From: Atopsyche davidsoni
Taxonomy: Eukaryota; Arthropoda; Insecta; Trichoptera; Hydrobiosidae
NCBI GenBank assembly: GCA_022113835.1
Contig: JAILWY010000003.1
Coordinates: forward strand, 12,113,501 to 12,177,500
DNA length: 64,000 nucleotides
Direction: 5' to 3'
Below the pieces are notes generated by a model that saw only the letters and a program-made list of their open reading frames with translations, did no database searches and was not told where the DNA came from. Positions within the stretch are counted from its first letter, which is position 1. Every line of letters begins with the position of its first letter. This document shows positions 1-15,059 of the stretch, one piece after another. The position numbers and the translations under genes are program-made.

Positions 1-2830
1 TTTCAATTTTAATATGCAGATTTATGTTTGAATCTGTCTTTTAAATTAGGCGTTGTTACTAGACAAGGTAATTTTTTGAAATAAGCCCTAATATTAATAA
101 GTTACAATCAATGGCGAGCGGAGAGTCAAAAACCGAGAGGCTTCGAAAAAATTGCGTGAATAATTTATTAAATAAAAAAAATCGAGTGAATTCTACATCC
201 GTCTGACTTTTATTCAGATACTTCTATCAACTAATATATATTTTTATTATTAATTTATATTAGTTTAATACTTACTTATATAGTGAAAATTAAATTAAAA
301 ATACTGGAAAAAATATTAAATGATTTTTTAAAATTAAATTAATACAAAAGCCGTCTAGATATTAAAATAATGTAATAATATGTTTATGTCAATTATGCAT
401 ACTCGCTTGTCGATTGAGAACTTGTAGTGACATCTGTTAATAATTTTAAAAACTATTTTAGTTTTTATTTATATTCATAGATGGCAGTTATCAAATTATG
501 TGATTTTTTACAGATGGTGTTTACTGGATTTATATACGAGGCGGTGAAAATAATTTATATGTATAAATATATATTTTTTAAATCTTTGTAGATTTGGCGG
601 ATACTTGGCTCACATCTCACCGATACGAGATTATCGGTTAGTATTGTGCAATACAATAACACGCTTGACACTCAGCGCCTACGCGTTCAATGAATGATTG
701 TATTTTGTGCTATTTTTTATACGATTGGAAATCTTCCAGAAAAATATTCATTGACGCACCTAAAGGCAAGTGGAAATAGCTCTGGGGAGTTCTCATTAAA
801 AAAAAATAGCAGCAAGTAATATATTAATTATGAAAATTCCCAACAGTTGTGTAAGGAAGGTAAATAAATTATCTTTGCCATATGGCGTTTTCAACCAAGA
901 GCTCGTCCGTAGATATCAAATTGATATTTATTTTTTTAGTATTTTAGTTACCAAACCTTGGGGGACATTATTTGCATAGATATGTCCTCGTATTTATTTT
1001 TTCTTCGTCAATAAGCGACTAGAAGCAAAAGGTTTGCAACGCCGACATTGGACTCGCCCGAGCAATCAACTCTCGACTACAGCGTAGATTCATTTTCCGC
1101 GTTCATTGTTTGATTACTGCTCCGAAACTGGACTGCCTGCAAACACGTTTCTGGGTCACGGACTTGGGTTATTTTTCACGAAACATATCATGCCCGTGTC
1201 GTTGAAATTTTGGCAGCCGAAGAATGAAATTATATTTGGAAACGGTCCGTCATAACGACGATGACACTGTTTTAGCAGACTGGCTCAAAATCCGAGATCA
1301 TCACCACCCGGATGCACAGTTGCGATTCTGTCACGTGCCTGAGAATGAATACCTTGCCTGTCTTTCTTAGAATTTCATGACAAAATAACCAAGCTTGGTA
1401 CCTGAAAATCTACCCGATCGAAAAAATACCGAAATTCACAACCTCGAGGAAACCAAATCAACTCCCAAAATATCAAAGTTGCTTTTTTTAATCAGAGAAT
1501 CTTAAAATTCAGCCTGCTCAAATGCGATAACCAGGTGAATGATGATGATTTGCTTTTGCAATCATTTACTTTTCGAACAGAGACGACCTCGATGATAAGA
1601 TGTCGTTACGTAAAATACATTGTTGTATATAATTAAAACAGGTGTACGAAAACAGATAAAATAAAAATATTAAATATTGCGATTACTTAGTTAGTAAACG
1701 TCTAAACCCACTGAAAACACAAATTATCTATATTCTTTTTTTCCACGGTGGAATTTCAAGCTCAGATAGTCTGAGCACGATAAACTGAAAAACACACTAT
1801 TCTATAAGGGCAGGAGGCCGTAAGTGTATTTGCTACTAAGCAAAAGGGAAGAAATCACTCAGAATAATTGGCTACTGTGCATTCAACACTTCATTCTTAT
1901 AAACCTGCAGGAGGGAGGTTTTTATGGATGGTTTAGTTTGTACATATACATAAAAAAAAAACTTATCACTAACCCCACGTTGGATTATTTTATCGAAACT
2001 CGTTACGTCTCTGACATTTGGCACGATGTCTTCAAATGAATTACGGAAAATCTCCTTGATTTTCTCTATTTATGTTTTCTAATATTTTTTTACTCTCTGA
2101 AGGAAAACTCAAACAAGAGCATTGAACTCGAAGGACGTCGTCACCTCAAGAAGAGATAAAAGATAAACTATTTGTGTACAGCGTGTCTCGTGAATATAAT
2201 TATATCCGACCGTGAAGATTAAACTTTTTTTATAAATTTAAATCTAACGAGCAAGACGTGAAAATATTGTTTGACCCTTGATTAAAACCATTTGTGGTAT
2301 TTATTTGTTTATACTGCAAAAAAAATATTTTATTTTAAAATATAAACGTTTGACAAATAAAAATTATTTCTGCTGTGATTTTCAAATGAAAATTGTTATC
2401 TATAAACAAAACATAAAGATAAAAAAAACAGTGAGGTATGGATAGACTTTTTCTATATCATTACATTTATATTAATGATAAAATACGAAGGTGTAAAAAT
2501 TAGCATTTTATCGTGTAAGTTAAAGTAATCGTACAAATGAGATAAGAGCAAGTTTCAGCATTTTAATATCGATTTGATTTAATAGCAGTGGCTAGATATA
2601 AATATCTAGATAATATTAGACGATTCGGAGGACAGAAAACACCGAGCAGCTTAATTAAAGTTATCAAATATATCATTGTTTAAAAAAATTCAATATGAGC
2701 GATGAGCAATAGATTAAAACAATAATAAGGAAAATATCTGATAAAAATTACAATGAGTAATAATCAATCGTTGAATCCGCCCACATCGTCCACAAAATCG
2801 TTGAATCAATGTCAGTCTTTCGATCCACTC
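1..2830. other. AT-rich intergenic DNA, no gene seen
   Basis: Mostly AT-rich, stop-dense sequence. The stretch at about 1018-1400 has higher GC and contains a 48-codon open frame (1224-1370, plus strand, first residues MKLYLETVRH) with an in-frame stop eight codons upstream. I do not recognise the peptide. It may be decayed transposon coding sequence or chance. No RNA gene or clear promoter seen. Confidence 0.5.
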
Positions 2831-3110
2831 AAAATGGGCTTCTTCATCAGGAGAGGAGGTTGGCGACCATCTCATGAGCATATACTCATGCTGAGCCATT
2901 GTTCATGGTATTCTAAAGGGAAAATTTTGTAGTAGGTTCCTGGGTCCTTCTACTCCTAAGTCAGCGTATTGCTTAACCTTTATAACCTTTTCCTAACAAA
3001 GCTCTGGCGTTTGGATCTGATACTCCTTCTGCAGTAAGCTACAGAAACAATAGCTGAAGCTCCCACTCCTTGACAAGGTACACGAACTCTAAATTAAATT
3101 TCATGAGTAG
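2831..3110 (-). repeat. Dispersed repeat family M, copy 1 (3' end first)
   Basis: Minus-oriented copy of a repeat seen about ten times in the window. Its 3' end carries the imperfect palindrome agaggaggttggcgacca and, inward of it, a motif around gagcatatactcatgctgag, a block reading ggtccttctac, and then the inner block tctgatactccttctgcag. No protein-coding potential; probably the 3' part of a SINE or non-LTR element. Confidence 0.6.
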
Positions 3111-3325
3111 GTTTTGGTAGTAACGATCTGGGTTCATAGACCTCCCTTGTGTTCTGGCGTCCAGACGGCGCCCCCGACCCCCGAGACATCGACCTTTATC
3201 TACTTTTACAAGAGCATCAAATCTTTTGCGATACAAAAATACAGACGGCCTAGCAATGAAAAATAATAACTGCGCACTTTTATTAATACAACTAAGGCTT
3301 GATTTTTGTAACATATTAAACTACG

Positions 3326-3437
3326 GTGTAGAAGGACCCATTACACTACTCTCCAACCATGAAAACTGGCTCAGCATAAGTATATAAGCAAGACGGTCGC
3401 CAACCTCCTCTGAGGGGAGACACCCGAAGAAGAAGAT
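3326..3437 (+). repeat. Dispersed repeat family M, copy 2 (short 3' fragment)
   Basis: Plus-oriented fragment starting at the gtagaaggaccc block and ending in the family's GAAGAAGAAG tail. It includes the diagnostic cggtcgccaacctcctctga segment. It faces copy 1, so the two form a loose inverted pair about 220 bp apart. Confidence 0.6.
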
Positions 3438-4438
3438 ATATTGGTATCAAAATTAGATTTGAGAATTATCTGCTCTTTCTGTTTGTCCTCCTTACAATTC
3501 TGAAGTGTTACTTAAGTACTTATTGTGATTTTGATCAGATGATTTCCTTATTATTGTTTTAATCTATTGCTCATCAAGTTTTCAACAATCTTGAATTTTT
3601 TAAAACAAGTTGTCGTTACTTTTTTGTTTTATATTTTGGCCCAAAATATAGATAAATAAAAATTATTTTCTATCAAAGATAAATACCAATTATTGATTAA
3701 AGCAATCACACGTATACGTATATTTTTTTTATTGGACTGGCGTAATAAATGCTAATAATAGCATTATATAAAGCAATAACTAATCACAAATATTAAAAAT
3801 AAGATAAAAATTAAGACGGTTGATGTTTCATCATATTTTTAATATAAATCTTTGTGTTTCTGGAATAATTTGGCGAAATAATCAAACGAATGATCGCATT
3901 GGAAATTCTGCGAATAAATTAAACTCCCAAAAGTTAACGTCCTACTGTAATTTGTGTAAATTAACTCAACTCGTTGTTCAAGGAAAAAATATATTTGATA
4001 TATTCTTAGCGTATGAAATCACATTTTTATTACTAATTTACAATTACAGGGTATGACTAGCATTTAACAAAAATAATGCTCAATTTGCTTGAGCTGTTTT
4101 TTTTTTAAATATTAATTTGACAAATTTATAATTTTTTTTTTTCTGCATACCGGTAAGATGCCAGGTAATTTGCAAGGCAGACACAGCCGCAGTCGCATGT
4201 GACTATCTCGAATCGCTTGCCCATCTGCCTCCTAAGCCACCTACACGCTGGTTATTTTTTTCGATAAAGTAACTAATGGGCTTTATTTTTTGAGCCAATT
4301 TTAATGCGACTTAGCCGACTGCGTCGAAGAAATGGCCCGAACTGCTGTGAGCTATTAAAATTGGTGTCGCGGGTGTCGTGTACTTCCAAAAAGTCTAATT
4401 CTGTTTCCTTCTCTGAAAAGCCAACGGGCACGATCTTG

Positions 4439-5142
4439 CAGGGGTGGCCAACAAGTCGATCGCGAAGCCGATTTCGGTCGATCACTCGATTTTCATGCCC
4501 CATTCCCCATTTTCATTCCCCATGTCGTGACTTTTTTGGCTCGTTAAATAAATATGTTGTTTTTCACGTTTATTTGAACGAATATTTCGCTTATCTGCCC
4601 ATAGCTCGCGAGAGTGCAGCTCGTTCTTAAACGCAGTGTATTGACTGTTACTCGCAACCGACTTGCATATAGTGACACTATTGGCTGGCTGCAAGTCGGT
4701 TGCACGATTTGCTGCTTCTTCTTCTTCTGATGCTTCCCCTCATAGGAGGCTGGTGTCCATTTCCTCGAACACATCCCTATCCTAGGGCAGTCTCACCAAT
4801 TCGGCAGCACCTCCTCTAATCCTTCCTCTTCTCAACGCCCCCTTTTCCTTAGATTATTCCTTGGACAATAAGCTGGAAGATGCTAAACTTACTTACTGGA
4901 AACCTTCCGCTTCGTTCCCTTTTTTGCGCAGTCTGTGCAAGACTCCTTCATTTGTGACGCGATCAACACATTTCACGATTTGCCGCGACAGGTGCTACTT
5001 GAAAATCAGTTGCGACGTGTTTGGAGGGTTATAGTTTGTATTCCATCCCTCCCTCTTCCCACTCAGACTACGCCCATGACAACAAGTAGATCGCCACCCA
5101 TGCCTAAGTAGATGTTGTGTACCCAAGAGTTGGCCACCCCTG
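4439..5142. mobile_element. Nonautonomous hAT-like DNA transposon
   Basis: It starts CAGGGGTGGCCAAC and ends with the exact reverse complement GTTGGCCACCCCTG, a terminal inverted repeat typical of hAT elements. Sub-terminal gatcgc motifs occur near both ends. No transposase frame is present. The 8-bp flanks (4431-4438 and 5143-5150) do not match, so this may be an old insertion or a composite of two copies. A family N repeat is nested at about 4715-4880. Confidence 0.6.
4715..4880 (-). repeat. Dispersed repeat family N, copy 1
   Basis: Shares with 14128-14330 and 30866-30990 a (TTC)n start, a cctct..aggagg block, a pyrimidine-rich centre ending cccccttttcctt and the end ttggacaataagctg. It lies inside the hAT-like element. 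Probably a fragment of a retroelement 3' end; class unknown. Confidence 0.5.
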
Positions 5143-6069
5143 GTGTAGAGTGTTGGCGGGTTCCGTATACCTGCGCGGCAGACTTCTCAGGAATAGTCGG
5201 TCGCCGAAACGGGACGAGCTCCATGACGCTCCCTGGCTTAGCTATCGTGGAAAATTTACCTGAAATACAATCAAAACCATAATCGTTACGAAACATTAGA
5301 AAGCACCGACGTTGGCATTCCGGCGTGACTTCTCCAGTGAATCACGCTTCCGAGAAACCGTACTTTATCATATATTTACTAATTCTGCCAAGCAAAGTAC
5401 GTTTCAATGTCGGATCACGAAGGAAACCCAAAAACATCTATTGTACTTATATATATTTTTTCTTTATTCTCTGCTTTATCAGCTGCTTATTGCATGACTC
5501 ATAACGATAAAGTGATTATATTTCAACATATTTTTTTTCACACAACAACTGCAGATGTCATGCTGGCAATTTTAATATATAAAATATAAGTAACATGTCA
5601 AATTTTTTATATATTTTTAATAAGAGTAATTCGTACTAAAAAATTGAAGAATTGTTTTTTGTAAGTAAACACTGGTATAGTTAAATTGTTTATTCTGGCT
5701 GAAGCGGTTTTTTTCGCTCTGATGCCAATGGCAATGAATGCAAACAGCATTTTGCTTTCTTCCCGTGTGAATAAAATTGATCGCATATTCTCAATGACGC
5801 ACTTAATAATCTGAAATAAATACCGGTACGAACGCAAACTGCGCCTAAACCAGAATAACTCTCGTACTAAAATTTATTTAATGATTCTAGAAATAAAATC
5901 ATAGCAGAGGCGCGTTGGCTCTGGTTTTACTTTTGAATTATAATTTGATTTGTTACTGTTGTATTTGTTGAATTTAACCCTGATCTTTCGGAATACTCCA
6001 ACAAATGAGCTGGGAAACCGTCAGGTAGTCTTCCAGCTCCGACAGCATCTCTCTTATTCCTCCTTCAAT
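5143..6069. other. Intergenic, no gene seen
   Basis: Short open frames here are of chance length and lack family features. 5143-5300 is moderately GC-rich; the rest is AT-rich. Nothing else could be supported. Confidence 0.4.
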
Positions 6070-6600
6070 TCTTCTTCATTAAGTGCCTCTCCTCAGAGGA
6101 GGTTGGCGACCATCTCATGAGCATATACTCATGCTGAGCCAATGTTCATGGTTTTCTAAAGGGAAAATAGTGTAGGGGGTCCCCGGGTCCTTCTACACTG
6201 CAGTCTGTCATTATTATATATTCCTTTCCTTACAAAGCTCTGGCTTTTGGATCTGATACTCCTTCTGCAGCAGGGTGTAGAGACAATAGCAGGAGCCCCC
6301 CTCCCAAGTCCACTACTCCATTACCGATCCCTTACACACGCTCAGGGTACAGAATGGCAGCCATGCACAATAACAGAATGGAGAGAGCGGGGAGGCCTTC
6401 TTCAATACAGCCTCAAAATACATTTTTAAAAAAACCTGTAAGAAACATCGTCCCTGTAGGGAAGATCCATCAACATGTGCTGCACACCTGTAAAGGGGGA
6501 AGAGACAGCATATCGCATGTTACATGTTATAAAAAAAATAACTCTTCTGTCCTCATGGCTCCTGTAAAGGGAGTATTACAAAGGCTATGATGGTTCTCCC
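6070..6600 (-). repeat. Dispersed repeat family M, copy 3 (longest)
   Basis: Longest minus copy. It contains the whole shared block: the (TTC)n / tcctcagaggagg end, the gagcatatactcatgctg motif, ggtccttctac, tctgatactccttctgcag and cattaccgatcccttacac. It then runs a further 200 bp that other copies lack or have lost. The boundaries are approximate. Confidence 0.6.
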
Positions 6601-7059
6601 TCACGCGGCATTGCAAATGCTGGAGACGCAACAAGCCATTCGCTACATATGGCTAATAGCTGTTAACCGCATTCTCATTAAGATTAATTTTCCTTTCGAA
6701 AAGTACACTTTTTTTCGTATAATTTTTTTACTACTCATTATTTAAATTCATATGCATATCGAAAATAAATTTTTTTCAACAAAATTGATGGATTTGCATT
6801 TAATTTTATAGTGCCAAGTCATCGTGGCTTTTGTGAATGCCGAGTTACTTGCAACTGCGAACAAATCAAACAGAAGTCAAAATAATATTATAATTAATTT
6901 TATCATGCAATATAATAATTACGACTTGTGTTGCGTCATTTTATTTTATTTAAACGTGACGAAATGTCTCGTTTAAATGTAAATGTGTCTTGTGTTACGC
7001 TGACATGTTTTACTTGTAATATTTTCCTTCCCTTTCGGTTTTTAGGTTATGTATCGAAG

Positions 7060-7165
7060 TGCAAAAAAAGTTTATGTACATATTTTTCCCTGGACAAACT
7101 AGAATCCATACCACCTAAGCCACAACCTAATAATGACTGTAAATCAGCATAAAAGAAAATAAATA
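7060..7165 (+). repeat. Dispersed repeat family P, copy 1
   Basis: Resembles 34755-34935, 59970-60120 and 61885-62000: a purine run, catatttttccctg, then cacctaagccaca and a cataaaagaaaataaa end. Similarity was judged by eye; class unknown. Confidence 0.4.
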
Positions 7166-7626
7166 ATATTGAAATGTTAATTAATTATTAGCTCGTGTCC
7201 CTTCACTGCATTGTGGGTGCATTTATCGATCGCATCGTCTGTGAGAAATGACAAGTCGCCTGCAAATTTTCGACTGCAATTCACATGCAACAAGTAAAAA
7301 AAATATCTGAAATTCAATTAAACTTGTCCAAAATCAATTAGTTAAAACGATGCAAAAGACGTCGGATAGAAAGTAAAACTTCTTGCTCATTAATCGAGCT
7401 CTAGGCCTGAATTTCAGGCTTGCTTCCATAAGCGATGCTTTACCGCATACAATATTTACAACGTTTTAAATATTTATTTCGAAAATCGTGATGCAATATT
7501 AGTAAATTGTCATTAATGTAATAAAAATCGCGGTTGAAATATAATTTTATATAATATAACAAATCTATCGTATAGCACAAGCACTATTTGCACAGATGCA
7601 CACAGTTTCTGCGATGTAGCATTCAC

Positions 7627-7756
7627 GCTATGTACCATGCCCCATACACGTGTACCATCCACCATACACGTGTACCATCCACCATACACGTGTACCATCC
7701 ACCATACACGTGTACCATGCCCCATGCACGTGCACCTTGGACTATGCACGTGCTCG
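7627..7756. repeat. 20-bp minisatellite carrying six CACGTG E-boxes
   Basis: Tandem unit of 20 bp (cacgtgtaccatccaccata). CACGTG starts at 7647, 7667, 7687, 7707, 7727 and 7747, i.e. exactly every 20 bp. The last two units have changed flanks (gcacgtgc instead of acacgtgt) but keep the hexamer. The array lies about 1.2 kb upstream of the polyubiquitin TATA box. CACGTG is the core site for bHLH factors such as Myc/Max and Clock/Cycle. The regular spacing is seen directly; any regulatory role is inference. Confidence 0.9.
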
Positions 7757-8860
7757 AATGCAGCTCTCTGTGCCGAGATTTTGTTTGCTTTGCTGATAAA
7801 AACAATACATGTCACAAGATAACATACCAGATAAGATTTCATATATTATGTTTGGAATCAGCTGATCGTATATAAATATATCTACATATTTATTATTAAA
7901 GACTACCTACCTTTTTAATATGCTGAAATAACCTAGTTGTATGTATCTAGCCATGCAATTGGATCGATTCCTGTGAGACGGCTTGCTTAGGTAATCGTGC
8001 AAACTAGGTCAGAAGTCCAACCTATTGGCATTTCCAGTAGATACGGAAATTATATTTTTCACATTAAAAAACATAATGAAATATCTCAGAGTAGGTGGGT
8101 AAATGACAAGCACTAGTTTAATTAAAACTGCAATATTTCGCCAAAATAATTAACGTAAGATCAAAATATATTTTCATCATTTCAGGTATCTTGGAAACAG
8201 AAATGACGCGCGGCGACTCATCAGCTGACGCCGTTAACAGCTGATCATCGTTAAAATCATCAAGTAAACATAATAACGCCAACTAACTCCATCCTACATA
8301 CTAAATTGTACTGCGAAAAAGGTATTATGAAAAATAAAAAAGGTTTCGTAATAATTAAAGGTTTTACGGCGAATTCAATCGCCACGATTAATCTCGCATC
8401 GCGTTGCTTTAACTGACAGTTTGGTGTTCAAAACACAGCAGCAGCCATTTTGCTTTGCTTGTTTATATCGAACATTATTCGTTATAACCTTTGGCATCAT
8501 TGTTAATTTTTATATTTTGCAAATTATAAATTGATTTCAACTGTAATATTCGCAGTAAATAGTTTCTGGAGAAGTAACGATCAATCGGGAACCATTTTAT
8601 TATTACATTATATAAAATAACATTCTAGTACACTACAGAAAATATCTGGTATCAATTGTAAGTACCTACTAACAATAGTAATATTGATGCTAAAATATTA
8701 TTGTGTGAATAATAAAGAGTTTTCATTAGAAATCATGTGTTTAATAAAGAAATCGCATTTATTCTAGTACGTTCTGAATTCGTTGACGTTACAAAAAGCT
8801 AGCAACAGACATACTACCTTTTCATTTTTGTGCTCTAAATAAAAAGAGATAGAGCACAAC
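7757..8860. other. Upstream intergenic region of polyubiquitin
   Basis: AT-rich except 8195-8280, where two CAGCTG E-boxes (8222-8227, 8238-8243) sit in near-palindromic surroundings. A segment around 8440-8460 (cagcagcagccattttgctt) looks like a housekeeping promoter or 5' exon, but I cannot support a transcript. Confidence 0.35.
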
Positions 8861-8870
8861 AGCATGTCGT

Positions 8871-8880
8871 AGAACATTCT
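8871..8880. promoter_or_regulatory. Candidate heat-shock element of polyubiquitin
   Basis: AGAACATTCT matches the two-unit HSF site nGAAnnTTCn exactly and lies 35 bp upstream of the TATA box. A third 5-bp unit is not evident, so binding would be weak on its own. Polyubiquitin genes are heat-inducible in many eukaryotes, which makes the placement plausible. Confidence 0.45.
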
Positions 8881-8914
8881 GCTTTCGTTTGGTATTGATC
8901 GGAAATAGCGAGGC

Positions 8915-8922
8915 TATAAAAA
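8915..8922 (+). promoter_or_regulatory. TATA box of polyubiquitin
   Basis: TATAAAAA preceded by GC-richer sequence. The expected start site would be about 25-33 bp downstream (8940-8948), in ctcacggcagcattg. It is followed by a 5'UTR exon ending at 9040, giving a coherent promoter. Confidence 0.75.
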
Positions 8923-9040
8923 GGCGCACGTCCCCGCTCACGGCAGCATTGCGAAGAAATAAGCGAGTGAGAGTGTACGGAAAAATCTTCAGAGCTGAGT
9001 TTAAATTGTGATTATTGTGAAATAACTATTTGATAAAAGG

Positions 9041-12469
<3,429 letters not shown>

Positions 12470-12587
12470 ATCCTTGCACCAATTTCTTCATCATCGCTCA
12501 ATAGTATCTTTTTCATTTTAATTGACTTGAACTAGCAACCTGAAATATCTAAAAAAATTGCCATTTTTTATGTATTGTTGATTTAGA

Positions 12588-12593
12588 AATAAA
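12588..12593 (+). terminator. Polyadenylation signal of polyubiquitin
   Basis: AATAAA 119 bp after the stop codon, followed by a T-rich stretch (12612-12640). The short 3'UTR fits the gene class. Confidence 0.7.
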
Positions 12594-14127
12594 AGTGCAT
12601 AATTACCGATTCTATTCTTTTTCTACTTTTTGTATTTTTGATGATTTCCCTTTTGGTAGGACAACCAAATCACAATTTTTTAATGCCTATTTTCATAAGC
12701 ATATTTATGAGTTTTACACGATATCATGCTTGGTAGTAAATAATGCCATGTAATTATTTGTTTTTTTAATACCACAATTACGAATTAAAGCTTCAGTGAG
12801 AGAAAGTTAAATACATTAATTCTGTTACACATATATTTATTAATAGTCCACAGACTGGATAAGATGATAGAAAATATAACATGTTAGCACATTTTATATT
12901 CATTGATATTATTTTCAATGTTGAATTCTGGATAAGAGTCTTTTAGCCAATAACTTTCCATACAAATAAATTATTGTGGAGCAAGCTGAACTTCCTTGGT
13001 ATCCAAAAATATTCCCTTGTCTAAAAATTGCCACAATTAGGTTATCCTTTTGCAAGATTGGACTCAACCCTGTCATTCTTAAACGCTTGCTAAGATATAT
13101 TTTATATTATATTAACTAAAAATTTAAACATATATATCTGCCGAGTTGCTTAAATATCTCCCTAGCAGGAGATATTTGTTTTTTCTTATGATGCCACCAG
13201 CACTAGAAAACGGTTTGTGAAGTACATATTTGGGTTAGTGAAATATTTACTTTCTTAGTCTTGTGTAAAGCTTAATTTGTGTGATACTATTTCCCGCTTT
13301 TTAGTGATTTAATAATGAAGGAAAAAATATAGATTCGTGTTTTATTGAAAATCATAATTGCACATTTTTATTATTTTAAATAATACTTAGATTAAACGCA
13401 TCATAGCACCTTCTTGAAATGCTTTGTTAAAATGTGTAAATATGATGATTTCAATTCCCTTCCTTTGCAGAATATTATTGAATAATATTAATTTGTAATA
13501 TTTTTATCTGTTCTGCTACATTTTAAAAAGTATTTTGGTGATGCTGTGATAAAATAAATAAAACAAAATTAACCTGCGAATTACAATATGTGGCAAACCT
13601 ACCATGACCGGTAATTTTGGCCTTTATTATCTTTATTTAATATCTACTATATATTCTCTTTCCTGGTTTAAGTTCTAATTATTATCATTTTCATGATCCT
13701 TTTTGAACATAACTAACCTTTCGCTGGGAATCAAATGTCCCTTTTGATCACCAGATTAAATTAATTATATTAATATGTTGATTTTTCAAAAGCTATCGTG
13801 AGAATTGGCTTCATGCTTCACTGGTTAAGAGCAGTATAAAATTTTATCCCTTTAAGCGCTGACCAATAAAAAAGACTCATTATCTCATCTCTCCTGATAA
13901 TTTTAATGGGTTTTTATCAGATAAAGTTGGATGGAGAAAAGAAAAAAGGTATAAAACTACAATTGAATAAATAAGTACGTATCCTCGGAAGGCTACAAAT
14001 TCTTTGACTCCACACTTTTTTGTATTTACAATAAGCCTAATTTGGATCATCCACTGGCTGCAGGCCTCTAAGCAATTTTTTTTTCAATTTAGTGTATTGT
14101 GTCCTCGGTTTGTAATTATTATCAACG
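12594..14127. other. AT-rich spacer, no gene seen
   Basis: Stop-dense in all frames. One perfect hairpin is listed separately at 13152-13177. Otherwise nothing recognisable. Confidence 0.5.
13152..13177. repeat. Perfect hairpin, 10-bp arms
   Basis: AAATATCTCC and GGAGATATTT surround the 6-base loop CTAGCA. It is in AT-rich intergenic DNA about 560 bp beyond the polyubiquitin polyadenylation signal. No function can be assigned. Confidence 0.6.
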
Positions 14128-14330
14128 TATCTTCTCCAAGTGCCGCTCATCAGAGAAGGTTGGTGACCACTTCACTGAATATAAGTTGGTCCTGAGCCAG
14201 TCTTACTAATTCAGCTGTACTCCCGACTTCCAGTCATTGGCGTAAATTCCGCATCCACATAAGTTTCCTTCTTCCAATGCTCCCTTTTCCTTTAATTTTT
14301 CCATGGACAGTTAGCTATAGGGGGCTTTAT
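14128..14330 (-). repeat. Dispersed repeat family N, copy 2
   Basis: Shares with 30866-30990 the stretch cgtaaattccgcatccac and the ending of a pyrimidine tract followed by tggacag/tcagct. Its start (gccgctcatcagagaaggttggtgacca) also resembles the 3' end of family M, so families M and N may share a 3' tail recognised by the same reverse transcriptase. Confidence 0.55.
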
Positions 14331-14940
14331 TTATTATTATATAGCTTATTCCATACTCTTTTTTACTATCAGGAGTTATTTCTCATCGCACATTCTTGCA
14401 AGACATATTTTGAGATTTCTTCTATAAATTAATATTTGAGATTAGACAATAACACAAAAAAATATTCCTTAGAAAAATAATTGCAATATTTTTAAGCCTA
14501 AACAAAAATCGACACAAATATGTAATTTGCTCTTTTTCGTAACAATTTGAACAGGCATTAAATTTATTAAAAATATTTTTTTCTACAATATTTTGTATGC
14601 AGTCAATGTTGTCATAAAACCCTTGTTAAATTCCTAAATGATTAAATTGTGAATGAGTGAGTAAAAAAAATTGTTTGAGGAAATCATGATTGAGCAATGA
14701 TCATGAGGAAAAAATGATTATTTTATTTTATAACTACTGATTTCACCTATGAAAGTAATTACAATATTTTATTTACAAGAAAATATAAATACATATTTTT
14801 TAAATACATTTTAAAATTATATTTTATTTTAGGAAATAATTACACTGATTCAATCATTATACATTTTATTTTGGGTTAATTTGTTTAAAGACCATAAACA
14901 ATATTACGATAACATGTTCGTGAGATTTTAGTCTCTGGTT
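14331..14940. other. AT-rich spacer upstream of FKBP46
   Basis: Very AT-rich with many homopolymer runs. No reading frame or repeat could be supported. Confidence 0.45.
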
Positions 14941-14956
14941 GCTTCCGCGCACATTC

Positions 14957-14962
14957 TCAGTT
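14957..14962 (+). promoter_or_regulatory. Candidate initiator of FKBP46
   Basis: TCAGTT matches the arthropod initiator consensus and lies about 100 bp upstream of the start codon, inside a short GC-rich patch (14941-15000) in otherwise AT-rich DNA. No TATA box is seen. Confidence 0.4.
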
Positions 14963-15059
14963 CTCGTGGGTTGGCGCGCGCTGTCCAACTGCAGCGGCTC
15001 CCCCTTTCATAATTTTTTAAATATTTTAAATTTAACCGTTAAGAAACTACGCATTCATC

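Noticed and set aside
7588..7875. Open frames through the E-box array
   Set aside because: They translate a 20-bp tandem repeat in several frames with no conserved residues.
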